A DNA stretch of 64,000 bases. It comes from an uncultured Clostridia bacterium. GTDB taxonomy: Bacteria > Bacillota > Clostridia > Christensenellales > Borkfalkiaceae. The first letter of the stretch is position 1, and each line of letters starts with the position of its first letter. Under the pieces are notes generated by a model. That model worked only from the letters and a program-made list of their open reading frames with translations. It did not search any database and was not told the DNA's origin. The DNA lies in contig CALDOZ010000027.1 of NCBI GenBank assembly GCA_937912025.1, forward strand, positions 53,059 to 117,058, in the 5' to 3' direction. Both the position numbers and the translations under genes were made by a program. Positions 43,745 through 50,679 of this stretch are shown here, in pieces.

Positions 43745-43773
43745 AGTATATAATTAGTTTACTTATTTGTCAA
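43745..43773 (-). promoter_or_regulatory. Promoter of the M3-like peptidase gene
   Basis: Minus strand: TTGACA (43768-43773), 17-bp spacer, TATACT (43745-43750). Very close to the ATG at 43737. Confidence 0.75.
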
Positions 43774-43921
43774 ATTTTTATTACTCAAATAAAATAAACG
43801 TTTAGTGAAAATTATTGCTAAAAAAATTATATAAGTTTATCACATGGGGTAATTTGATAAACCGCAAACAAAAAAATTTTTGCATTGCTTTAAAAAAATA
43901 AAATAAGTGTGCCTATATTAA

Positions 43922-43950
43922 TTGACAAAACACGATTAAATAATTAAAAT
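43922..43950 (+). promoter_or_regulatory. Promoter of the cofE-like gene
   Basis: TTGACA (43922-43927), 17-bp spacer, TAAAAT (43945-43950), about 70-nt leader ending in AAAGGAG. Confidence 0.75.
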
Positions 43951-44025
43951 TTATAAGGTAAAAGAATGTTACGCTTAAAATTATATTTTAAGTGCGTTTA
44001 GTTTTTATATAAAGGAGCAATTGGT

Positions 44026-45198
44026 ATGGATTATCAAGGCACAATTTCAAGGGGCATTCGCGCTCCCATTATTCGTCAAGGTGACGATTTAGTTAAAATT
44101 ACGGCAGACTGTGTTTGCAACGCTTCAAAAGAAGGTGGCTTTCCGCTTCAAGATAAAGACGTTGTAGCCGTAACCGAAGCAGTTTTAGCGCGCTCTCAAG
44201 GCAACTATGCAACAATCGACCATATTGCGGCGGACGTTAAAGAAAAATTTGGTGACGAAACGGTAGGTCTTATCTTTCCTATTTTTTCAAGAAATCGTTT
44301 TTCAATGGTTTTAAAAGGAATAGCCAAAGGCGTTAAAAAACTTATCGTTCAATTGTCGTATCCGTCTGACGAAGTAGGTAACAGTTTCGTAACGTACGAG
44401 CAACTTCTTGAAAAGAACGTTAACCCTTATACCGATGTTTTTACGGGTGAAGAATTCCATAAAATTTTTGGCGACGTTCGCCACACTTTCACGGGTGTAG
44501 ACTATATTGAATTCTATGAAAAAACGGGTAATTGCCAAGTAATTTTAGCAAATAATCCTTGCGAAATTTTAAACCACACTAAATTCGTTATTAACGCTGA
44601 TATTCATACTCGCGCTCGTACTAAAAAAGCGCTTTTGAAAGCAGGCGCAACTAAAGTAGTTAGTCTTGATGAAATTTTAACTAAATCAGTTAACGGAAGC
44701 GGTTTTAATGAAAAATACGGCGTGCTTGGTAGTAACCTTGCGACTGAATCAAGCGTTAAACTCTTCCCAAGAGACGCTCAAAAATTCGTTGACGATCTTG
44801 CTAAAGAACTCAAACTCCGCACGGGTAAAAATATTGAGTGTATGGTTTATGGCGACGGTGCTTTCAAAGACCCCGTTGGTGGTATTTGGGAACTTGCAGA
44901 CCCTGTTGCATCTCCAGCGTATACTAAAGGCTTAGAAGGTAAACCAAACGAAATTAAACTTAAATACCTTGCTGATAACGACCTTGCTAACCTTTCTGGT
45001 GAAGACGCCGTTAACGCAATGAAAGAAATTATTAAGAACAAAGAGGCTGACCTTGTAGATAATATGAAGAGCCAAGGAACAACTCCTCGTCAACTTACCG
45101 ACCTTCTCGCTTCTCTTGCCGACTTAACTAGCGGTAGTGGAGATAAGGGAACGCCAATTATATTGATACAAAACTATTTTAAAAACTTCTCAATGTAA
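44026..45198 (+). CDS. Coenzyme F420-0:L-glutamate ligase-like protein
   Basis: A 390-residue protein related to CofE/FbiB-type gamma-glutamyl ligases: TISRGIRAPIIRQGDDL at the start, KDVVAVTEAVLARSQGNY near residue 45 and VYGDGAFKDPVGGIWELADPV near residue 285. CofE adds glutamate to the F420 precursor. Many Clostridia that do not make F420 carry this longer homologue, so it likely ligates glutamate (or a similar amine) to another acceptor. No F420 genes are in the window. AAAGGAG precedes the ATG. Its stop abuts the candidate RNA on the opposite strand. Confidence 0.78.
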   Translation: MDYQGTISRGIRAPIIRQGDDLVKITADCVCNASKEGGFPLQDKDVVAVTEAVLARSQGNYATIDHIAADVKEKFGDETVGLIFPIFSRNRFSMVLKGIAKGVKKLIVQLSYPSDEVGNSFVTYEQLLEKNVNPYTDVFTGEEFHKIFGDVRHTFTGVDYIEFYEKTGNCQVILANNPCEILNHTKFVINADIHTRARTKKALLKAGATKVVSLDEILTKSVNGSGFNEKYGVLGSNLATESSVKLFPRDAQKFVDDLAKELKLRTGKNIECMVYGDGAFKDPVGGIWELADPVASPAYTKGLEGKPNEIKLKYLADNDLANLSGEDAVNAMKEIIKNKEADLVDNMKSQGTTPRQLTDLLASLADLTSGSGDKGTPIILIQNYFKNFSM

Positions 45199-45328
45199 TT
45201 TTTAAAGGTCTATAAACGGCGTTATGCGTCGTTTCTATAAAATATTGTTGACCACGATGACCAACAAGGTCAATCGCGTCCAAAATATTTTATGAGCCTA
45301 GCCTAACTCGTAACTCTGCCTTTAAAAA
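45199..45328 (-). ncRNA. Candidate structured RNA, copy B
   Basis: On the minus strand the 10-bp closing stem TTTTTAAAGG / CCTTTAAAAA pairs 45319-45328 with 45199-45208. The interior aligns with copy A (8832-8958): AGTTACGAGTTAGGC versus AGTTGCGGGTTAGAT, and CGATTGACCTTGTTGG versus CAATTGACCTTGTTGG. An internal TTGTTG / CAACAA stem matches the third helix in A. Wobble pairs favour the minus strand as the transcribed one. It ends directly at the cofE-like stop. Confidence 0.45.
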
Positions 45329-45353
45329 GTACTACATTAAACTAATCAATTTT

Positions 45354-45382
45354 AAAAGCGTAGGTTTAGCCTACGCTTTTTT
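45354..45382. terminator. Terminator after the cofE-like gene
   Basis: AAAAGCGTAGG / CCTACGCTTTT hairpin with T-run. Confidence 0.8.
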
Positions 45383-45451
45383 ATGGTAAATTTAGTAATA
45401 AATTTTTTACTTGCGTTATTATAAATTAAATTTTTATTCCCGTAAAACACC

Positions 45452-45480
45452 TTGAATTATGTTTTTGTTTTTGATATAAT
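45452..45480 (+). promoter_or_regulatory. Promoter of the methyltransferase gene
   Basis: TTGAAT (45452-45457), 17-bp spacer, TGA-TATAAT with -10 at 45475-45480. Confidence 0.75.
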
Positions 45481-45508
45481 ACACTTACTTATAGTTATAG
45501 GTGAATAT

Positions 45509-46297
45509 ATGAACAGTGTAAATAAAACGTTATACATACCTTTGTACGGAAAATCATTCGTGAGTAAAAAAAGGTTATTTCTTAACGATAAAAAGGCAGA
45601 AGAAATTTGGGAGGCTGAGGGTTTTGCTCTTAAAGGAAAATCAAAGTCTAAATGGCTTGCTTACTATATGGGTATTAGGTCTGCCGTTTTTGACGAGTGG
45701 TTAAAATGTCAAATGGAAGAACTGCAAGATGCAGTCGTTATTCACGTTGGTTGCGGAATGGATAGTCGCATTATAAGAGTGGGAACTAAAAATCATAAGT
45801 GGTACGACGTGGATTTTTTAGAAGTTATTGAAGAAAGGAAACGTTACTATCTCGAATCAGATAACTATAAAATGATTGCAAGCGACGTAAGAGAAACAAA
45901 TTGGCTCTCAAGCATTAAGGAAACAAAATCCGCCATAGTTGTTATGGAAGGCGTAAGTATGTACATGACAATTGAGGAAATGCAAAAATTAATTGATAGT
46001 TTATGTAATCATTTTGAAAAAGTTACGCTTTTAGTAGACTGCTATACTTTGTTTGCGGCAAAAATGTCAAAGTACAAAAATCCAATAAACGACGTAGGTG
46101 TTACTAAGGTTTACGGCGTAGATAATCCAAAAATTTATCAAAGTGAAACTTTTGTTTTTATTAAAGAACACGAAATGATACCCCAAAAATATATTGGCGA
46201 GTTAAAAGGATTTGAAAGGTTTATTTTTGCTAAACTTTATGCGGGTAGTCTTTCTAAAAAGTTATATCGTTTATTTGAATATAAAAAAATTAAATAG
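45509..46297 (+). CDS. Class I SAM-dependent methyltransferase, LCM/PPM1-like
   Basis: 262 residues from the ATG at 45509, chosen because the promoter lies at 45452-45480, which excludes any start further upstream, and TAGGTGA precedes the ATG. The motif HVGCGMDSR near residue 75 is motif I of the leucine-carboxymethyltransferase family, WYDVDFLEVIEERKRY is motif II, and VVMEGVSMYM is post-I. Relatives are O-methyltransferases of small acids or polyketide acyl chains. The target is unknown. It is alone and followed by a long perfect hairpin. Confidence 0.78.
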   Translation: MNSVNKTLYIPLYGKSFVSKKRLFLNDKKAEEIWEAEGFALKGKSKSKWLAYYMGIRSAVFDEWLKCQMEELQDAVVIHVGCGMDSRIIRVGTKNHKWYDVDFLEVIEERKRYYLESDNYKMIASDVRETNWLSSIKETKSAIVVMEGVSMYMTIEEMQKLIDSLCNHFEKVTLLVDCYTLFAAKMSKYKNPINDVGVTKVYGVDNPKIYQSETFVFIKEHEMIPQKYIGELKGFERFIFAKLYAGSLSKKLYRLFEYKKIK

Positions 46298-46321
46298 AAA
46301 ACATCAAATCAACTTACAAAA

Positions 46322-46370
46322 CACTATCGAAATCGGACATTTTTTTAAAAATATGTCCGATTTCGATAGT
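46322..46370 (+). terminator. 18-bp perfect hairpin after the methyltransferase
   Basis: ACTATCGAAATCGGACAT (46322-46339) pairs without mismatch with 46353-46370 around an AT-rich loop. Terminator-like in place but unusually long. Confidence 0.6.
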
Positions 46371-46441
46371 ATCTTAATTATAAAAAATATAAATGATTAA
46401 ACTAAACACTCAAAAACACTCAAAAATTAGCAAAAAATATA

Positions 46442-46512
46442 AAAGCGTGGAGTAAAACTGCAATAGCCATAGGGATTTTTAGAAACAATTAAAATGTTAT
46501 AGTATTGCAGTG
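46442..46512 (+). repeat. ATAGGGAT-family repeat, copy 3, left direct repeat of the fusion-gene island
   Basis: AGCGTGGA, then a 22-bp core at 46455-46476 that differs by one base from 49416-49437. ACTGCAATA at its start pairs with TATTGCAGT at 46503-46511. The gene-free stretch 46298-46872 also holds two terminators, the second core-hairpin repeat and the fusion gene's promoter. Confidence 0.6.
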
Positions 46513-46531
46513 TTCAAGCGGTTAAAAAAAC

Positions 46532-46565
46532 AAGAACTTAGACGTGAAAATCTAAGTTCTTTTTC
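46532..46565 (+). terminator. Hairpin terminator
   Basis: AAGAACTTAGA / TCTAAGTTCTT stem followed by T-rich bases. Confidence 0.7.
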
Positions 46566-46579
46566 TTTGCCAAAAATAG

Positions 46580-46649
46580 ATATGGGTTTCCCATATGCTT
46601 TAAGTCAAAAGTGTGAGTTGTGGCAATTTTCTTTACCTGCTTCGATTTT
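46580..46649 (-). repeat. 32-bp conserved core plus hairpin, copy B
   Basis: 46618-46649 is the exact reverse complement of 10474-10505. The hairpin ATATGGG-ttt-CCCATAT (46580-46596) lies at the same distance as AAACGGG-aaa-CCCGTTT in copy A. On the minus strand an open frame of 33 codons runs through the core and ends in KENCHNSHF before a TGA at 46605. Confidence 0.5.
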
Positions 46650-46738
46650 GCGCCGTTTTGGGGCAAAAAACTGAGCGAAAAAAATAATCCAACTCTTTGC
46701 GAACCATCGGGGCTTGAACCATCGACAATGTCGCATGT

Positions 46739-46767
46739 TTGATATTTTTCTCTTCATCTGATATAAT
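46739..46767 (+). promoter_or_regulatory. Promoter of the three-domain fusion gene
   Basis: TTGATA (46739-46744), 17-bp spacer, TGA-TATAAT with -10 at 46762-46767; AGGAGG at 46862-46867 precedes the ATG. Confidence 0.8.
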
Positions 46768-46872
46768 ATATACAGAAAAATTTCGATTGCGGCATATAAA
46801 GCAAAATTGTTATGGTATTTTATACGATGTTCCTATAAAATATTAGATGAAATACTTTGATAGGAGGCATTT

Positions 46873-49350
46873 ATGCTGATTACTGACAAAAATGAGCTTA
46901 GACGCTTTTATGCTGATCATCGAGTTTGGCAAGGAATTCCCGGAATTGTTTGCACTCCGCGGGGAAGAGAGTTTGTTTCTTTTTATTCAGGAAGCACTAA
47001 AGAAACTTACGGAAATTTTGTGGCACTTATTATGCGTGACAAAGGTCAGTCCTTCAGCGAACCTATTGCGGTTGCTGAAAAGCCCGGAAGTTACCGCTGC
47101 TTTGATCCTGTTCTTTGGCTCGATCCGTTGAGTAGACTTTGGTTTATATGGAATGTGATGCCGGGTGATCAGGTTATGGCGTCAATATGCAATAATCCCG
47201 ATGCCGATGAGTTGAGTTGGGGTGATGAGTTTTGCATCGGACATGGAGTTATGATGAACAAGCCCGTTGTTCTTTCAAGCGGAGAATGGCTGTTTCCCAT
47301 TGCAATATGGAAAACGGATATATATTATGAGTTCCGAAAAAGCGAGTTGCGTACAGACGATATAGCAGGATCATACGTTTATAAGACCGTAGACAACGGT
47401 AAAAGCTTCGTAAAAATGGGTTTTGCCGACATTCGTGACCGTACCTACGACGAGCATATGATACTGGAAATGGATAACGGCGCGTTGATGATGCTTGTAA
47501 GGACAAAATACGGCATTGGTTTAAGCTATTCCTATGATAGGGGAAAAACATGGAGTCGTGGTGAAAACAGCGGATTTGGAGGACCAAACTCGCGGTTTCA
47601 TATTTGCCGTTTGCGTTCGGGAAGATTTCTTATGATAAATCACGTTAATTATGTGAAAAGAGATCATCTTACTGCACTGCTTTCCGAGGACGGAGGAAAA
47701 ACATTTCCATATTCGCTCCTTTTGGATGAGAGAAACGAAGTGTCATATCCCGATGCTATGGAATGCGAGGACGGATATATCTATATTACCTATGACCGCG
47801 AGCGAGGTTGTTTCAAGAACTCTCTTGATGAAGCATACGCATGTAGCCGAGAGATATTGACTGCAAGAATTACGGAAGAGGATATTATTGCAGGTGACAT
47901 AATAAGCGAGGGAAGCTATCTCAAGAAGGTGGCAAATAAGCTTGGAGTGCTTGCTCCGGATTCTCCTGATCCGTATTTGAAAAAAGCAACCCATGAGATT
48001 GTAAAAGAACTTCTTTTGCAGGACAAAGAAAGCATATTGAATGCAATCTTTGAGCAATATCCCGTCAATTGCACCAACACCATAGATTTTGATGTGCGAA
48101 AGTTGGATGAAATGATCGAATCCTTTGAAGTGTCCGATTGCAAGGATGAGAGACTTTTGGTCGATATTATATCCCTTTTGGAAAAAGCTTCGCCAAGAGA
48201 AGAGTCCAAGCAACATATCATTGATAGGGTGCAGAAATATATACAGTCAAATTTGATGCATGATGTATCTCTTTCCTCAATAGCAGAGCATATGAATGTC
48301 AGTAAATATTATCTGTCGCACTTATTCAAGTCGGTCACGGGAATTACAATCACAGAATTTCGTAATGAACTCAGGATTACAGCGGCGAAAAATTTGCTGA
48401 TCCACTCGCAAAAAAGTATTGATGAGATAGCCGAGGAGATGGGCTTTTCCACGGCGGCGTATTTCACAGAGATATTTACCAGAGCGGAAAAGATACCACC
48501 GAGCAAATACAGAAAGTACCATCAGAGGACTTCCCAAGGGAAGAGGATATACGTTTCGGGGAAAAGGACGTTCAGAGAAGTTTATTCCATGCTTTTGGGA
48601 GAAGAAAATATCGTGTTGCTTGATGATGACACATGCTCCCGAATGATGGTTAGCGGAGCAATATTGGACAAACGAATTAATGATGCCTGTAATCGCAGAA
48701 AGTATGTTCTGGAAAAAATAGAAAGAGAAAGGGTCATTGCCATTGTTCGAGATGCGGAAAAGGAAAACTTTGTGGAGTCAATACAAGCCTTGTACGAGGG
48801 CGGTATTCGATTGGTAGAAATTACTTTTGACCGTTCGGGGAAGAAATCTACGCAAGAAACTGCTGATCTGATAAAAATGCTCGTAGAAAAATTTGGTGAT
48901 GATATGTGCATTGGAGCCGGGACCGTGACACGAGCAGAGGAGGTGTTCGCCGCCTTTGAATCAGGGGCATCATATATTATTTCTCCCAATTGCGATCCCG
49001 ATATCATTTTACTTACGCGCAAATTAGGGCTGGTGTCGATGCCTGCCGCTTATACGGCAACGGAGATAGCGGCTGCGATAAAATATGGCGCGGATTATGT
49101 TAAGATATTCCCGGCCGATCAAGTAAGTGAGGAATACGTGAAGGCGATTCGTGCTCCGCTTTCCGATGCAAAGCTTTTTGCGGTTGGCGGAGTAAACGCA
49201 GATAATGCAGGCAAATTTTTCGAGATGGGCTTTTGCGGAATAGGAGTCGGCTCTAATCTCTATGACAAAAAACTTATCAAAGAGAAAAAATTTGATGCAC
49301 TACGTGTTCTTGCAAGCAAATATTCAAGATTGTCAAAATCCACAGATTAA
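46873..49350 (+). CDS. Fusion protein: sialidase-like propeller - AraC DNA-binding domain - KDPG/KHG aldolase
   Basis: A single 825-codon frame with three parts. Residues ~1-345 form a BNR/sialidase-type propeller with Asp-box-like repeats (RDKGQSF, VDNGKSF, SYDRGKTW, SEDGGKTF) but no signal peptide. Residues ~446-550 are a two-HTH AraC domain (SLSSIAEHMNVSKYYLSHLFK, SIDEIAEEMGFSTAAYFTEIF). Residues ~608-810 are a class I KDPG/KHG aldolase with E649 (LVEITF), GAGTV and the Schiff-base K744 in YVKIFPA. The aldolase would cleave 2-keto-3-deoxy-6-phosphogluconate or a related acid. Codons (AGG, GGA, CGG, CCC) differ from the neighbours, and 22-bp direct repeats flank the gene, which suggests transfer. 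Strong promoter and AGGAGG. How one chain senses, regulates and catalyses is unknown. Confidence 0.85.
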   Translation: MLITDKNELRRFYADHRVWQGIPGIVCTPRGREFVSFYSGSTKETYGNFVALIMRDKGQSFSEPIAVAEKPGSYRCFDPVLWLDPLSRLWFIWNVMPGDQVMASICNNPDADELSWGDEFCIGHGVMMNKPVVLSSGEWLFPIAIWKTDIYYEFRKSELRTDDIAGSYVYKTVDNGKSFVKMGFADIRDRTYDEHMILEMDNGALMMLVRTKYGIGLSYSYDRGKTWSRGENSGFGGPNSRFHICRLRSGRFLMINHVNYVKRDHLTALLSEDGGKTFPYSLLLDERNEVSYPDAMECEDGYIYITYDRERGCFKNSLDEAYACSREILTARITEEDIIAGDIISEGSYLKKVANKLGVLAPDSPDPYLKKATHEIVKELLLQDKESILNAIFEQYPVNCTNTIDFDVRKLDEMIESFEVSDCKDERLLVDIISLLEKASPREESKQHIIDRVQKYIQSNLMHDVSLSSIAEHMNVSKYYLSHLFKSVTGITITEFRNELRITAAKNLLIHSQKSIDEIAEEMGFSTAAYFTEIFTRAEKIPPSKYRKYHQRTSQGKRIYVSGKRTFREVYSMLLGEENIVLLDDDTCSRMMVSGAILDKRINDACNRRKYVLEKIERERVIAIVRDAEKENFVESIQALYEGGIRLVEITFDRSGKKSTQETADLIKMLVEKFGDDMCIGAGTVTRAEEVFAAFESGASYIISPNCDPDIILLTRKLGLVSMPAAYTATEIAAAIKYGADYVKIFPADQVSEEYVKAIRAPLSDAKLFAVGGVNADNAGKFFEMGFCGIGVGSNLYDKKLIKEKKFDALRVLASKYSRLSKSTD

Positions 49351-49399
49351 AACAATGCTTTCAATTTGTGAGTTGTAATTTTGTCTTGTAATCACAACA

Positions 49400-49440
49400 A
49401 AAAAGACAAGATAGAAAACTGCAATAGACATAGGGATATT
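49400..49440 (+). repeat. ATAGGGAT-family repeat, copy 4, right direct repeat of the island
   Basis: The 22-bp core 49416-49437 matches 46455-46476 with one C/A difference and lies in the same orientation, 2.96 kb apart. Confidence 0.6.
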
Positions 49441-49459
49441 AATTCAAAATAAAAGTGTA

Positions 49460-49502
49460 GCCCACTATACTTCGCAACAAGCGAAATATGGTGGGCTTTT
49501 CT
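49460..49502 (+). terminator. Terminator after the fusion gene
   Basis: GCCCAC-tATAc-TTCGC / GCGAA-aTATg-GTGGGC stem-loop followed by TTTTC. Confidence 0.8.
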
Positions 49503-49530
49503 TATCCACAAAAATTAAAGATTTAAGTTA

Positions 49531-49697
49531 TATTTTTAGCCTTGTGGCTAAAAGTGATATGCAAGTATCTTGCGTTATATTTTGACCTGCGGTCAAAGTT
49601 ATATTATATTTGCCTATCTTTCACTACAAGTGAAAATATCACTTTGCGTTAGCAAAATATCACGCCGAAGGCATATCACTTGCCGTCAGGCAAATAT
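49531..49697. repeat. Array of seven mini-hairpins with GTGATAT/ATATCAC spacers
   Basis: Short palindromes in a row: TTTTAGCC-ttgt-GGCTAAAA (49534), GCAAG-tat-CTTGC (49561), TTTGACC-tgc-GGTCAAA (49581), TTTCACT-aca-AGTGAAA (49619), TTTGC-gtta-GCAAA (49643), GCC-gaa-GGC (49664) and TTGCC-gtca-GGCAA (49680). Stems differ while spacers repeat GTGATAT, GTTATAT or ATATCAC. Not a CRISPR array. Fills most of the 49351-49785 gene-free stretch. Confidence 0.7.
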
Positions 49698-49701
49698 AGT
49701 T

Positions 49702-49757
49702 GTGGCGTAACGATAAATTCCTATCGCTACGCCACTAATATCCACGCTCTTTTTTGT
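49702..49757 (-). repeat. ATAGGGAT-family hairpin repeat, copy 5
   Basis: GTGGCGTAACGATA / TATCGCTACGCCAC stem around AATTCC, preceded on the minus strand by AGAGCGTGGA. Close to copy 2 at 10556-10612. Confidence 0.6.
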
Positions 49758-49785
49758 TAAAAATTTATAGGTAAAGTTTGCCGTT

Positions 49786-50679
49786 TTAGTCATTGTTATA
49801 ATAAAAAACACCGCGAGCCCAACCCGTTTTTTCACCATTTTTAATAAGATTAACGTAAGCCCTTCTAATAGAAGAATCTTGAGGTAAATCGTCAGGATTA
49901 CCATTATATTCAACGTCAAAAAATCTCCAAATTTCGCTGTAATTATCATAAAATCCGTTTTCTACTATGGTAAATCTATCCATAAATTTTCTTATGTTTG
50001 AAGTAGGTTTAAGCATTTCGGTATGCTTACTAAAAAGTAGCCACGATTTACAGTAAAATAAAACTTTTTCGTTAGTAAAATACTTATCTTTAAAAAACTC
50101 GTAAGCCTTTTTAAGAGATTTTTCGCACTCGTCGTAATCGAGCGGGGTTTGCGTTCTTGGAATGTGTAAATTTAAAAAAACAGTTTTGTCTTTAATTATA
50201 TTAAACCCGTTTTCGTGGTAATCAAAATCAGCAACTTTCGGTTGAACTTGAAGTCTGCCAAATCCAAAAATTTCCATTTTGTATAACATGGTATGCCACG
50301 TTGTAAACGTTCCCCAAAACCCTTTTACAAGTTTACAATATCTTGCGTGAAAACTCACGTCTTTTACAGTTTCTAAGTAAATTTCTAAAGGATATCCGTT
50401 ATTAACGTAATGTTTTTTTAGTGACTCGCTCATGCAAATATACATTATAGCAATTGCGGTGTACGGGTGAACGTTAGTTTTTTCAGCAAGTGCGCGTACG
50501 TCATTTAACAAAGCTTCAAAATCGCAAAGCATATTGTCATCGTACGTTTTTAAAACGCTATCAAAAACCTTTTTATTGGAGCTATCGCTAGTTAAAAGCA
50601 AATAGTTTTTTGTAAACTCTTGGCACGCGTCGTCTGGTAAATTACAGTAATTGCACCAAGACTTAATTTGATTAACCAT
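49786..50679 (-). CDS. GNAT-like acyltransferase with helical N-terminal domain (GNAT_C/DUF5596 type)
   Basis: 297 residues from the ATG at 50679, chosen for AAGGAG at 50687-50692 and an 8-bp overlap with the upstream SGNH gene. The N-terminal ~120 residues are helical. The second half has YKMEIFGFGRLQ, NLHIPRTQTPLDYDECEKSL and WRFFDVEYNGNPDDLPQDSSIRRAYV, which resemble the GNAT-C acyltransferase family adjacent to DUF5596. It likely transfers an acyl group to a small or sugar substrate. Translation is coupled to an SGNH esterase, so the pair may add and remove acyl groups or act in one pathway. Confidence 0.65.
   Translation of the reverse strand: MVNQIKSWCNYCNLPDDACQEFTKNYLLLTSDSSNKKVFDSVLKTYDDNMLCDFEALLNDVRALAEKTNVHPYTAIAIMYICMSESLKKHYVNNGYPLEIYLETVKDVSFHARYCKLVKGFWGTFTTWHTMLYKMEIFGFGRLQVQPKVADFDYHENGFNIIKDKTVFLNLHIPRTQTPLDYDECEKSLKKAYEFFKDKYFTNEKVLFYCKSWLLFSKHTEMLKPTSNIRKFMDRFTIVENGFYDNYSEIWRFFDVEYNGNPDDLPQDSSIRRAYVNLIKNGEKTGWARGVFYYNND

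Noticed and set aside
46695..46735. GGGGCTTGAACC on the plus strand, like the T-arm of a tRNA on the minus strand
   Set aside because: The bases on each side of the loop do not form a T-stem and no acceptor, D or anticodon arm is found.
49531..49697. Possible CRISPR array
   Set aside because: No constant-length repeat or spacer, the units are self-paired and only short spacers recur; no cas genes.
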